A DNA stretch of 64,000 nt from Cynocephalus volans (GCF_027409185.1 NC_084461.1:141901001-141965000); one strand, 5' to 3'; shown: positions 44,501-52,640, counted from the first letter of the stretch. Program-made: numbers and translations. Notes: generated from the sequence alone by a model not told the origin.

Positions 44501-45727
44501 GACCTCTTACTATGTGCCAAGCTTCTCTCCCTTCCCAAAACTCACTGTCTAGTGGGAGTGATAGGTGTTAATTCAAAGTACATGATGCTGTGGGTCTGTA
44601 TGTCAGGGGGACCCCACCTGCCCAGGGCAGTGGGGAAAGGTTCTCACAGGGATGTGGGGCCCGAGTGGGCAGGCGGAAGCAGTCCAGGCAGAGGGACAGC
44701 CTGCGCAAAGTTCTGTGACCGTGTGGCTGGAACCCAGGAGTGAGGAGGAGAAAGGCATGAGGCCAGAGAGGCAGGAACTTGAGGGCTGGTCTTTATCCTA
44801 AGACGGCTGGTAAACCATGGGCCGTTGTAAGAGGCGGGGTGGCATGGCAGAGCTGTGTTTTAAGCTCAGCCGAGCAGCAGCACATTATACAGTAATATAG
44901 TAATCCCTACCAAGGCAGACAGACAGATGGTCAAAGCTATGCTGCGTTTTTAGTGAGGTCTCTTTGGAAGGTGCAAACCCCAAAAGGACTGTGCTGAGGC
45001 CTGGTGACTACATAATGGGTACTGCGTAGGTCCAAATCAAGCAGTCACATTCCTAAACACCTCAAAGAACAGTGGCTGCTGGGGTTCTCTTCCCAGAACA
45101 TTCAGAGCCGCCATAATAGGAAGCAGGAGACATGGGGGTAAGAGCAGAGGTTCTGGCATCATGCAGTTCTGGGCTCAAAGCTTGTTTGCCATGTACTAGT
45201 TGGGCAACCTAAGGCAAGTTTCTTAACCTCTCTGTTCTTCCGTAAAATGGGGTATTAAGAGTATCTGTCTCCTAGGATCATTGTGTGGATTAATTAAGAT
45301 CAAGCTGCTAAAATCCTTATCACTTAGCCTGGTATATTATAGATGCTAAAACATGCTTACAATTATTAATAAATGTAGTTGGCACTCAGCAAAGGACGAA
45401 CACAGAAGACATGCAAATACCACTGAAATGTGAAACGACTGGGAGCAGCAGGGCTTGCTGACGGGGAGGAGACAGACGGCACAAACGCAGAGGAAGGAGC
45501 GGTTTCCACTTACTTGCGAGCAGGAGGCAGGAGATGGCCACGGTGTAGAGCTGCTTGGAGGTGGTGATGTTATAGCGATCCATGAAGTGGTCCAGCAGGT
45601 AGACAGCCAGGTGCCGGGCCACAGGGCAGAGCTGGCAATGGCTGCTCAGCAGGGTCAGGATGTTGACGAAGAACCGGCGGCTCTTCAGGAGCGGGGAGCA
45701 GGCTCGGAAGGCGGGCAGCTTCAATTC
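23176..45727 (-). CDS. CCNJL: CCNJL, cyclin J-like protein, last four coding exons (5' end missing)
   Basis: Exons in transcript order are 45727-45514, 27558-27256, 25441-25282 and 23596-23176. They join in frame to 365 residues ending GCFDR and TAG. The first two exons carry the cyclin N box: ARHLAVYLLDHFMDRY, then QLYTVAISCLLLASKFED and the WNLCLPTPAHFLDYYL block. The third gives cyclin C-box text (VVAAACVGASRICLQLSPYW). The last is a Pro/Gln/Thr-rich tail. The match to human CCNJL as I remember it is close throughout. All introns are GT-AG with compatible phases. The initiating exon, about 21 residues in human, was not found up to 64000, so the CDS is partial here. The human form with an Alu-derived insert is not expected, since no Alu is present. 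Cyclin J-like is presumed to bind a CDK, but its function is poorly known. Confidence 0.95.
23820..24925. other. CCNJL intron between last two exons, nothing recognised
   Basis: No repeat family or exon-like pattern is supported before the dimeric SINE at 24926. Short open frames here have no splice sites or homology. Confidence 0.5.
24926..25087 (+). repeat. tRNA-Ile-derived SINE, dimer
   Basis: Two head-to-tail units are seen: ggctcacttgggagagtatg with gggttcggatccatata, then ggctcacttggagaacgtgg with ggattaagatccccttaccg and an A tail. The diverged target repeat aaaatgcaaacccag / aaaatgcaaatccaa flanks it. Confidence 0.9.
25282..25441 (-). CDS. CCNJL: CCNJL exon, C-terminal cyclin fold
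   Basis: The acceptor is gactctctttcag and the donor gtaagttc. Starting with the shared Asp codon it reads HVFYKFQPSVVAAACVG and ends in STCIEILL plus two bases of Val. The length is 160 bases. Confidence 0.95.
25864..25884 (+). repeat. (TGAA)n short tandem repeat
   Basis: About five GAAT units stand in tandem within a longer, poorly resolved old repeat tail, intron of CCNJL. Confidence 0.8.
26120..26452 (+). mobile_element. Tigger-family MITE (TcMar-Tigger)
   Basis: The ends are inverted repeats: ctttgtatctgtgggggatt at the left and atggatacgaaggactgact at the right. The interior has ttatataaaatggcatagta and gatccgaggttggttgaatt, the usual non-autonomous Tigger text. Confidence 0.8.
26465..26695 (+). 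repeat. MIR
   Basis: Nearly complete: gtggcattatggttacaggc, tggaatcagactccccaggt, ccttgggtaagttatttcac, tcaatttcctcatatgtaaa and gcctggcacacatcgagtgc. Confidence 0.85.
27256..27558 (-). CDS. CCNJL: CCNJL exon, middle of cyclin fold
   Basis: The acceptor is ccttcccatag and the donor gtgagggt. The exon itself begins GTAAGT, so its first bases look like a donor site, yet the frame requires them: the shared codon gives Ser, followed by KFEDREDHVPKLEQ. One hundred further codons end YFLEVTLQ. Confidence 0.95.
27725..27890 (+). repeat. MIR
   Basis: The text ccagctgtctcaacctctct, tcagcttcctcatctgtaaa and catctggaacacaggtggcg follows MIR, starting about 170 bases upstream of a CCNJL exon on the opposite strand. 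Confidence 0.65.
27955..28080 (+). repeat. L2 fragment
   Basis: The text aaatctgaccctgtcactgc, tggaaaacccttcaatgata and tcagtattgagttcaaaccc is L2-like. Confidence 0.55.
28490..28665 (+). repeat. L2 fragment, probable continuation
   Basis: The text ctgcccggaacacccttccc and catagctaaacttgacgtga fits an L2 segment that follows the one at 27955, with inserted DNA between. Confidence 0.4.
29545..29655 (+). repeat. L2 3' end
   Basis: The text agcacagtgcctggcacatg, gtaggcacccaatgaatatc and a final gttcaatgaatgaatgaatt is the L2 terminus. Confidence 0.75.
29771..29810 (+). repeat. A14-(AT)9-(GT)n compound low-complexity tract
   Basis: A run of 14 A leads into nine AT units and then GT units. It is in a CCNJL intron and likely length-variable. 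Confidence 0.9.
30845..32130 (-). repeat. old L1 (L1ME-like) 3' region, split by a Tigger MITE
   Basis: The left part has tttattttgaaaattttcaa and the right part has attcagtccatatttgactt, gtcccacattctggatttgc and aattaataagtcatctgtga, all antisense L1M 3' text. The DNA transposon at 30986-31320 interrupts it. Confidence 0.7.
30986..31320. mobile_element. Tigger-family MITE with perfect 13-bp inverted ends
   Basis: The left end TACAGTAGTCCCC at 30986-30998 is the exact reverse complement of GGGGACTACTGTA at 31308-31320. The outer TA of each end fits the mariner/Tigger TA target duplication. The element is 335 bases and has no transposase frame. Confidence 0.9.
32405..32700 (-). repeat. L1M 3' region, reverse orientation
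   Basis: The text attgtggtaaaatacacata, tatacagttcagcagcatta, caaccatcaccactatccac and gcaaaactgaaactctgtac is the antisense 3' part of old L1 elements. Confidence 0.8.
32765..32935 (-). repeat. L1ME-like fragment
   Basis: The text ttattttggaaaattttaaa, tacaatgaacccctgtgaat and ccaactccaacaatcattga matches the start of the same antisense L1 3' region seen at 30845. Confidence 0.6.
33080..34660. other. CCNJL intron, no repeat or exon recognised
   Basis: The stretch is of mixed composition with open frames up to 179 codons on both strands (33344-33883, for example). None has family resemblance or a matching splice pattern. Confidence 0.5.
34670..34795 (+). repeat. L2 3' end
   Basis: The text ccaggagggtagggaccaca, cagcatctggcataaagtca and tcaatgaatgaataaatggt is the L2 terminus. 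Confidence 0.75.
35370..35500 (+). repeat. MIR fragment
   Basis: The text gagtctcaactcttaggcct, tgcttcctcatctgtgaaac and agaaataagagcaggagaca follows the MIR core, diverged. Confidence 0.45.
35945..36035 (+). repeat. L2 3' end
   Basis: The text cagtctctggcacagagaag, cctggataaataatgaatga and ataaatgagtggatagatga is L2-like. Confidence 0.55.
36880..37085 (+). repeat. MIR
   Basis: The order ctagctgtgtgcttttaggc, ggacctcggtttcttcctct, tatctcacagggctgttttg and caataaatattagctattcc is MIR, well kept. Confidence 0.8.
38135..38265 (+). repeat. L2 3' region
   Basis: The text cataagcaccttgaggatgg, cccaacacttagcacaggcc and gtgcacagcaggtacatacg is L2. It ends about 105 bases from the candidate cassette exon. 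Confidence 0.65.
38371..38440 (-). other. candidate 70-nt cassette (poison) exon in CCNJL intron
   Basis: On the - strand, the strong acceptor gtgcttttgtttcag and the consensus donor CGCAG/gtaagttatt enclose 70 bases. Spliced after the cyclin-box exon, which ends GCAA, inclusion would read Arg-Asp-Gly-Gly-Ser-Gln-Ala-Ala and then TGA. It would therefore truncate CCNJL and expose the message to nonsense-mediated decay. The length is not a multiple of three. No known CCNJL exon of this sequence comes to mind, so this is inference from splice-site quality only. Confidence 0.35.
39690..40085 (+). repeat. old L1 3' region
   Basis: The text ttagcactatctatcaaaca, ctttgaccaaaacaattcca, cctctgggaatttatctatg and gtccatcaatagaggaattg is L1M 3' text. 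Confidence 0.75.
40088..40192 (-). repeat. tRNA-Ile-derived SINE monomer, reverse orientation
   Basis: After a T run come gatgacctgtatggggatct, cttggtgttgtcagcaccac and ctctcccaagggagccacgg. It is directly followed by a dimeric copy in the same orientation. Confidence 0.85.
40200..40373 (-). repeat. tRNA-Ile-derived SINE dimer, reverse orientation
   Basis: Two units are seen in reverse: gatgaccggtaaggggatct to ccagtgagcaaaccggcc, then tatacgggatccgaacccgc to cccgagtgagcaacggg. The head unit has a gcgctcccagcgcc stem, intermediate towards the variant at 47060. The flanks caact / caactcttg suggest insertion into the older copy's target repeat. Confidence 0.9.
41031..41139 (+). repeat. tRNA-Ile-derived SINE with near-intact tRNA-Ile head
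   Basis: The head keeps ttagctcagttggtcagagt, gtggtgctaataacaccaag and gggttcagatccctgcaccg, very close to tRNA-Ile, with AAT in the anticodon position. The tail is (GAAA)n. The perfect direct repeat aatacactagat at 41019-41030 and 41140-41151 flanks it. It lacks a proper acceptor stem, so it is not a functional tRNA gene. Confidence 0.92.
42170..42750 (+). repeat. L1M 3' end
   Basis: The segment runs from acacggaattaccatatgac through ctcagccataaaaaaggaat, ggttaccagggctaggaata and cgtacactttaaaatggtta to a short A-rich end: the last part of ORF2, then the 3' UTR. Confidence 0.9.
42755..42920 (+). repeat. MIR
   Basis: The text gagtgaccttgggcaagtga, cttggcctctctgtaccaag and agtgcctggcacagggctgg is MIR core and tail, abutting the L1 end. 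Confidence 0.7.
43440..44370. other. unassigned intronic region with overlapping open frames
   Basis: Frames of 165 and 186 codons on the - strand and 180 codons on the + strand overlap here. No repeat family or protein family is recognised. The - strand frames contain a hydrophobic stretch (CTMVFGLLLSVIYELH), but no initiation context, splice site or homology supports a gene. Confidence 0.3.
45135..45372 (+). repeat. MIR
   Basis: Nearly complete: ggtaagagcagaggttctgg, catgcagttctgggctcaaa, taacctctctgttcttccgt and atattatagatgctaaaaca. It ends about 140 bases from a CCNJL exon. Confidence 0.85.
45514..45727 (-). CDS. CCNJL: CCNJL exon encoding start of the cyclin box
   Basis: The acceptor is cacccatcctccag and the donor gtaagtgg. 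The exon starts in phase 0 with ELKLPAFRACSPLLKSRR and gives 71 codons plus one base. It contains RHLAVYLLDHFMDRYNI, the first cyclin-fold helices. Confidence 0.95.
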
Positions 45728-46039
45728 CTGGAGGATGGGTGGGGCAGAAGGGGGTCAGGGCTGCCGCTCAAGAGCATCAGGGTCTGCCTGCTGACTAGTG
45801 GGTAGGCGACGATTCCTTCCACACCCTTGTTCATTTTCCTTCAGGTCCCTGGATAGCAGCCCTTCTACTGCAGAAACTCCTGGAATGTCTCTCATCTGCC
45901 CTCACTAAGCACAGGCTTGTAAAGCATCAGGGACCTACATGATGACAGAGGAAGCCAGTCATTCCCAGGGGAAAAGTTTGCCATTCGAGGTACACCTTAA
46001 AAAACTATAAAAGAATCAAGGCCTTGATTGAGGTCACAG

Positions 46040-46195
46040 ACCCGCATCCAAATTCTGGTCCTACCACTCAGCCAAGTTGTGCAACCCTGGTCACCTGCCT
46101 TGACCTCTGCTCTCTCCTCAATGACTGAGGATTAAGTGAAAAATGTACACAAAATGCCCAGCACATAGTAACCTCTCAGGGTCCACAGCTAATTT
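46040..46195 (+). repeat. MIR
   Basis: The text catccaaattctggtcctac, tgtgcaaccctggtcacctg and atgcccagcacatagtaacc follows MIR. Confidence 0.7.
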
Positions 46196-46229
46196 GCTCT
46201 GTGGGTAGGAATGTGAGAGACAGTTTTAC

Positions 46230-46420
46230 GAAGAAAAAAAAAATCAACCTAAAAATAGTCATTGAAATAATACTACAAGGAACTCCCAAAAACCCTTCAC
46301 CTCAATTCACTAATTGTTGACATTTTGCCTTCTTTCTCTCTATATAGACTTTTTTCTAAAAGTGAGTTCTGGACATCATGATATCTACTCCCCTGTCCCA
46401 CCCAGGAGGTAACTTTCTAC
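46230..46420 (-). repeat. L1ME-like fragment
   Basis: The text cacctcaattcactaattgt, tgacattttgccttctttct and tggacatcatgatatctact is antisense L1 3' text. Confidence 0.55.
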
Positions 46421-46794
46421 TTTGTAATTTAAACACTGCCAGGTTATCTGAATTTATTTGTCTAACATAAGAAAAACCAACAAAACAAATATCAAACCAA
46501 CAAAGATTTTTACAACAGAAAACATTTCTTATATATCTACCATATTTGCCATTTAACCAAAGTAGATTAGGCATTATTTGATTAGGAAATGTCTTAGAGA
46601 AACTAAAGAGAAGTAAAATTGAAGGGAAATAGAAAAGAAGTTAGCAGGAAAAAAAAATGTGAGAGCTCACTGAGGGCAGATTTATGGGAAATGAGATTAA
46701 AACAAACTGGTGCTCCTTTTCTGTATAATGCCTCTCTCTTAAGCCTAGGGCTTTACTTAACGAGCAACAGACCGAGGACTAGAAGGAAGACACC

Positions 46795-46910
46795 CGTTTG
46801 TTCATTCATTCATTCACTCATTCAAGAGATATTCATTCATTCATTTCACTCAACAAGTATAAAGTACCTTCTACATTCTTGGCATTACTCTAGGCACTGG
46901 GGATACAATC
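46795..46910 (-). repeat. L2 3' end, reverse orientation
   Basis: The text gttcattcattcattcactc, caacaagtataaagtacctt and tactctaggcactggggata is reversed L2. Confidence 0.65.
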
Positions 46911-47059
46911 TGAAATAACATAGACATAGACCTAAATGTAAGACTCAAAACATAAAACTCCTAGAAGGAAGCAAGAATAAGTCTTTATGACTTTAGATCA
47001 GGCCATGGTTTCTTAGAAATGACAGAAGCAACAATAACAGCAAAAAATACCTAAGTTGG

Positions 47060-47209
47060 GGCCGAGCCCGTGGCGCACTCGGTAGAGTGCTGCGCTGGGA
47101 GCGCGGCAACGCTCCCGCCGCGGGTTCGGATCCTATATAAGAACGACCAGTGCACTCACTGGCTGAGTGCCGGTCACGGAAAAACGACAAAAAAAAAAAA
47201 AAAAAAAAA
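47060..47209 (+). repeat. young SINE of variant GC-rich type
   Basis: The head ggccgagcccgtggcgcact and the B-box gggttcggatcc remain, but the anticodon-arm region is a GC hairpin: GGGAGCG at 47097-47103 pairs with CGCTCCC at 47110-47116. A reduced second unit follows (ccagtgcactcactgg, a 6-bp stem). An uninterrupted A tail of about 27 and a perfect 18-bp target repeat (aaaaaatacctaagttgg at 47042-47059 and about 47210-47227) show a recent insertion. Confidence 0.93.
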
Positions 47210-47281
47210 AAAAAATACCTAAGTTGGATTTCAAGATTAAAAACTTTCATGCTTCAAAAGATACCATCAAGAAAGCAAAAG

Positions 47282-47369
47282 GCTCACTTGAGAGAGTGTG
47301 GTGCTGACAACACCAAGTCAAGGGTTAAGATCCCCTTACCTGTCATCTTTTTAAAAAATAAAAATAAAG
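47282..47369 (+). repeat. 5'-shortened SINE unit nested in the same L1
   Basis: The copy begins within the A-box (gctcacttgagagagtgtgg), runs through aagatccccttacctgtcat and ends in an A/T-rich tail. The direct repeat aagaaagcaaaag at 47269-47281 and 47370-47382 flanks it. Confidence 0.88.
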
Positions 47370-48859
47370 AAGAAAGCAAAAGGGCAACCCACAGAATGGG
47401 AGAAAATTTTGGAAGTCATATGTCAGTAAGAGACAGTATCCAGAATATCTTACGACTTAACAATAGAAAGACAAACAACCCAATTTAAAAATGGGCAAAG
47501 GACTGAATAGCCATTTCTCCAACGAAGGTATAAAGAAGCACATGAAAAGATGTTCGACATTACTAATTATTAGGGAAATACAAATCAAAACCAAAATAAG
47601 ATACAACCTCACACCCATTAGGATGTCTGTTATTAAAAAAACAACACCACAAAACTGAAAATCAACAAGTGTTGGTGAGAATGTGGGAAAACTGGAACCT
47701 CATACACCACTGGTGGGAAAGTAAAATGGTGCAGTCCCTGTGGGAAAGTTGAGCAGTTCCTCAAAATGCTAACCATAGAGCTATCACATAACCCAGCAAT
47801 TCCAATCACTGGTATATGCCTAACAGAAATGAAAACATACGGCCACGTAAAAACTTGTGCATGAATATTCACAGCAGCATTATTCAGAAAGCCCCCAAAT
47901 GGAAACAACCCAAATGTCCATTAACTAATGAAAAGATACACAAAATGTAGTTTATCCATACAATGGAATATTATACGTGTTACAACAGGGATGAACCTTG
48001 AAAACATCATGCTGAGGAAAAAAAGCCGGTCATAAAAGACTACATATTGTATGATTCCACTAATATGAGATGTCCAGAATAGGAAAATCCATATAAACCA
48101 GAAGTAGATTAGTGGTTGCTGTGGTAGGGGTAGGAGTTAATGGGGTACGGAGTTTCTTTTCAGAATGATGAAACTCTTCTGAAATTAGATAATGGTGATG
48201 GTTGTACAACTCTGTGGATATACTTACTAACAACTGAACTGCACACCTTAAAAAGGTGAATTTTATGGTATGTGAATTATTACATCTCAGTAAAGCTGTT
48301 ATAAAAAAAATAAGATAGATATATCACCCACACTCGCGGAGTCTATGGCCCAATAAGAGAGATGGCAATCAAATAATACGGCAATTAAAGAATTCCAAAC
48401 TGTGATGAACACCACGATGGACAGCTACAGATGCTGCGGGAGCCCCCGTCTTTTCTGAGGGGAGGAAGCTTGCGCTGAGAACTCACACTGTGATCCCTCC
48501 TCCTCTGGCCTGTCCCCCAGACAGCCCTGAGGCCAGGACTCAGCTGTCTTCATAATCCTAAAACTTTGCTCATAGAAGGTGCTCAAAGCCTGAAGAAATT
48601 ACTTCCTCTCCCTTGTGTTTATAATTGCAGAAAATAAATGTGAAAAAGTCTCCTAATCCCAGGACTTTATTTAACTAGCAACAGATCCGAGACCACAAGA
48701 CTTCCAACATACCCTTTTTTTTTTTTTTTTCGATATTTTATTTTACTTTCTGGCCACAGAAATCTTTTATCCCCAGCTTAACTTCTTTAAGCAAAAGACC
48801 TGATGTCTTTGTGTATTCTTCACCTTCATGGTTTCATGCATTTATGCGGCCATCAGGGG

Positions 48860-48978
48860 AGTTCAAAGTCCTTGAGGGTGGGGTCTGGGTCTGCTTTCAT
48901 TTATTGTTTCCCCAGCACCCCAGTGTGACTAGAACATGGTCAGGTGCCCAGTAACTAGTTGTTGGAGGAAAGAAGGAA
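48860..48978 (+). repeat. L2 3' end
   Basis: The text gtccttgagggtggggtctg, ccccagcaccccagtgtgac and gtgcccagtaactagttgtt is the L2 terminus. Confidence 0.7.
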
Positions 48979-48979
48979 G

Positions 48980-49995
48980 GAATTACAGTGATGGGCTTAG
49001 AAAGCCCTGGGAAGAGGGAAGGTGTGACCAACACTACAGTGTAGCAGGTCCCCGGGGACGTCAAAGAGGAGAAACAGCCCAGGTTCGAAACAACGTCTAA
49101 AAATTTACCTGTTGAAGATACAGAAAGGGAAGGATGCTCAGCAGGAGAAACAGCACCTGCAAAGCCATGCAGGTGTCCCATGGGGGAAATCTGCAGCTGT
49201 AGGAACAGCCACCAGACAGGTAGGGTATGCCTAGACAAAGCAGAAGTGGGCTGGGTCCCAGCTTGCATGCCCTACCATGAAACCTGCCCTGCCCTGAGGG
49301 CAACGGGGAGCCATTGAAGGGCTCAGAGCAGAGCATCAACCTGGTAAGAGAAGCCTTGCATGAAGATCTCTGTGCCAGTCTCCTGCCGGGCTAAGGCTAG
49401 CCAGCAGGCAGCAGCAGTCAATGTGGGGCTGCAGCTCCCCCAACAGCGATGCCACCCTCCAGCAGCCCCCACAAGCTTGCAGGCTACTGGCGTATTTCCT
49501 CTAAGCACAGGGCTCTAAGTTCAGGCGCATGACAAGAAGCAACCACAATCACAGATCCCTGGTATCTGTTAGGGTGCACCTGCCGGAAATCAGCCTTAGC
49601 CAAGTGACCTTTGGCTGGGTCCCACTGCCCTCATCGGTGCAGTTCAAAGCCCCAAAATGCAAGTTAGATATGCAACATCCTGACTTCCCTCCCCGCAAGC
49701 TCAACACCTTCTAGATATTTCCTTGTGCCAAGTGGGAGAAGAGACCTCAAAGCAACACACCATGTATCTTTCCTTTGTACACTATCCTGGGGGAAAAGGT
49801 CATTTGTCTTGAGTAGTCTCAAAGGGAGCCGTCAGTGCATTAAAGAAAAAGTTATGAACCATTGGAACAGGTAGCATTACATGTCAAGAAGTTAGCAGGT
49901 AAGGTGTCCTAGAAAAGGCTAGTCACTAGGGTGGCAGGATTCTGAACCTCAGAAAACCAGCTCCCGGGGATGCTCTTCGTCCCTATTTCTGCTTG
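48980..49995. other. CCNJL intron 1, nothing recognised
   Basis: The sequence is of mixed composition without a recognised repeat family. Open frames of up to 123 codons (48897-49268) have no support. Confidence 0.5.
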
Positions 49996-49999
49996 TCCC

Positions 50000-50262
50000 T
50001 CAAATACTGGTTTAAATGTGACTTTCTAAGAGAGGCCTTCCCTGATCTCTACATCAATCCAAACCAGGTTTTCCCTTATTATCTCTCCTATCATGCCTTT
50101 CCTCATGGCCAAATATTTACTTATTTATGTGTCTCTTCTTGCTAAGCTCTAGGCTCCAGAAATCAGGGGGTGGGCGTTCTACCCATGCTGTTTTCCCAGT
50201 GCCCAGTACGGTGGCTGGCACAGAGGTGGGTGTTCAAAAAAATATGTTATAAAATAGAATGA
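50000..50262 (+). repeat. L2 LINE 3' region
   Basis: The text tttctaagagaggccttccc, tgatctctacatcaatccaa, tcatggccaaatatttactt and agtgcccagtacggtggctg covers a long L2 3' piece. Confidence 0.8.
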
Positions 50263-50324
50263 ATACAGGAATGTCCCTTCCTGTACCAAACACCTCCCCC
50301 TCCAGCACACAGGGGAGCAGCTTG

Positions 50325-50485
50325 ATACAGATTGTGAAATCAGGCAGTTCTGGGTCAGAATCTCAGTTCCACTGTCTACGAACTTTGGGCATATGAATTC
50401 TGACTCTCAGTGTTCTCATCTGAGAAATGGAGTCACACTGCCATAAATGTAAAGTATTTGGCATGTAATAGTAGCTCAGCAAGGT
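50325..50485 (+). repeat. MIR
   Basis: The text gcagttctgggtcagaatct, cagttccactgtctacgaac and catctgagaaatggagtcac follows MIR. Confidence 0.65.
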
Positions 50486-50689
50486 GGATCATCAAACCTC
50501 AGCTAAATTGAGTTTATCTATTTCTGTCAAAGGCTCTTCAGGCTCTCCAAGAAACTTGCTTTGAGTAACGTGGAATGAAGCTTTCTACCTTAAGGTTTGT
50601 TGACAGCTGGGGCTGGGGCACCTCCCCGGGAAAGGACACCTGTCCATCACTGTGCGCTCTGCAGAGCCCCCAAACCAAGTAAAATTAGT

Positions 50690-51060
50690 AGCCCTGAGCT
50701 CCGCTTCTTCCTGTCACTAAGAGAAGGGTGATTCTTTGGCATATAAACAACAGCGTGGGACTCCAGCATGCCTCTCCTGTTTAGTTTGAGTCCAGCTAAT
50801 TACTTCTCTAACCCAATTAGGGAAGAAAGGCATTCATTACAAGGCTTTGCCATAAGGGTCGGCATGCCTCCCCTAGCACTCTTGACCCAGGTCTGCTTGA
50901 AGCCTGCAGCAGCGCGGGTGCAGGAGCCAGCCCCTTTGCTGAGTGACCTGCATTCCAGAAACAAAAGAGCAGCCTGCCCCTGGCGGCTTGTAAAGCTCTC
51001 TCCAGATTAGGCAGGCTCTTGGCAGGCACTCGGCAATCAGTGCGGGCAGTGGGTGGGCAG
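50690..51060. promoter_or_regulatory. candidate intronic regulatory element
   Basis: The non-repetitive block has gctaattacttctc and the palindrome-like ccaattagg, a TEAD-like cattcc and a TCF/SOX-like aacaaaag, next to GC-richer DNA. It stands out from the repeat debris around it. Only motif content supports it. Confidence 0.25.
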
Positions 51061-51404
51061 GACCTGGGCCAGGCAGGGTGACCTTCCTCTCAGCACGCCT
51101 GGCAGGCAGCATCAGGGTGGCCAGCAGAAAGGCTGGGGGAGGGCAGAGATGAAGAGGGGTGGAGGGATGGGCAGAGGCTTCCTCCCCAGCTGCTGCCTGC
51201 CTGCCTATATCACCTGAGCCACACAGGAGAGCCCACCTGCCACACGTTGATCTAGAGATGAGCAGGTGGAGGCACAGGACAGATGGCCATGAAGGAGCTG
51301 AGGGAGAAAAAATCTACCTTACAAAAAAACCTGCTTTTGCTAACACAGTAGTTTATTTTATTTTTTAAAAGAATAACTGTGGGTTGGAAGAAACTAGAAG
51401 ATAC

Positions 51405-51768
51405 ACAGTCTTTGACTTACAATGGTTCAACTTGGGATTTTTCGGCATTAAGATGGTGTGAAGGCGATAGCATTCAGTAAAGACCGTACTTCAAGCACCC
51501 ATACCACCATTCTGTTTTTCACTTTCAGTACAGTATTCAATGAATTATATATGAGATATTCCACCCTGTATTATAAAATACGCTTTGTGTCAGATGATTT
51601 TGCCCAGCTGTAGGCTAATGTAAGTGTTCTGTGCACGTTTAAGGGTAGGCAAGGCTAAGCTATAATGCTCAGTAGGTTAGGTGTATTCAATACATTTTTG
51701 ACTTGATATTTTTAACTTACGATGGGTTTATCACGATGTACCCCATCGTAAGTCAAGGAGCATCTGTG
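51405..51768. mobile_element. Tigger-family MITE
   Basis: The ends form inverted repeats: ctttgacttacaatggttca on the left, and catcgtaagtcaaggagcat on the right. The interior has gttaggtgtattcaataca and ttgcccagctgtaggctaat, typical of a non-autonomous Tigger. Confidence 0.8.
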
Positions 51769-52079
51769 CACCAAAATGTTGACAGTGGTTATCTCAGGGA
51801 CGGAGGTGGGTAACTGAGATCGTGCATGATTTTCACTTTCGTGCTTTTCAACACTGTCTGAATTTTTTTTAAAAGTCAATGTATAATTTCTTTATTATTC
51901 CAATGACTACTATGTTGCTAGTTTGAAAAATAAATGGAGACAAGGACTAGACACCCACTGTATTTAAAGCCTAGCTCAAAAGTTATCCCTGAGATTTCCT
52001 GGCAACCCTGCATCATCCCTTTAACAAAACCAACCCTTTAACCATGACTCCTATGCTCCTACGATGCAAAGCCCCTGCA

Positions 52080-52345
52080 ATGGTCTTCCCCAGAAGTAGT
52101 TTTCCTTTTTTTTTTTTTTCTTTTACTAATTATAAATTACATGTTCACTGATGAATTTTAAAGAGTAAGAAAAAGTAACAGCATTTATAATACCTCCTTC
52201 AGAGGGATTCAGAGAGAAGTTCTGCACGGATTCTTCCAATGTTTCTTCCTTTCATAAAGTGGGATCACAATCTAAACTGCTTCCCACTTCCCAGTGTTTT
52301 CAATGGTTGCATAGTACTTCACTGTAAGGTGGTGCCAGGACTTCA
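52080..52345 (-). repeat. L1ME-like fragment
   Basis: The text aattataaattacatgttca, cagcatttataatacctcct and tggttgcatagtacttcact is antisense L1 3' text. Confidence 0.5.
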
Positions 52346-52399
52346 TCCAACCCTGGTTTGGGGCATGTGGGCTGTTTCTCTTCCTTCAGGCCTCTGCTC

Positions 52400-52640
52400 A
52401 GTCCATTCCTCAGAGGCCTTTCCCACCTCCCTCCTACCCTCCAGAATCTCCATGTCATGGGCTTTCCACAAGCAGCATTTACTGCTGATTGAAGTGTTTG
52501 CTAATAGGAAGGGGATCTCTGTGGGGGAGGGAGCCACTTCTCTCTCCCACTCTTGGCTGTGCCCTCTGTACTTGGCACACAGTAAGGATTAACGAATGTC
52601 TGCTGAATGAGTGAACAAGTGTATGAATAAATGAATGGAA
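52400..52640 (+). repeat. L2 3' region
   Basis: The end gtacttggcacacagtaagg, tctgctgaatgagtgaacaa and gaataaatgaatggaatatt is L2. The 5' limit is unclear. Confidence 0.6.

Larger units (their letters stand above)
46915..48312 (+). repeat. L1M, end of ORF2 plus 3' UTR, with two nested SINEs
   Basis: Pieces run in order: aaaactcctagaaggaagca, gaaaattttggaagtcatat, acaacctcacacccattagg, gttggtgagaatgtgggaaa, tggaatattatacgtgttac, then actgcacaccttaaaaaggt and an A-rich end. The ORF2 remnant is broken by stops and by SINEs at 47060 and 47282. It cannot encode an active protein. Confidence 0.92.
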
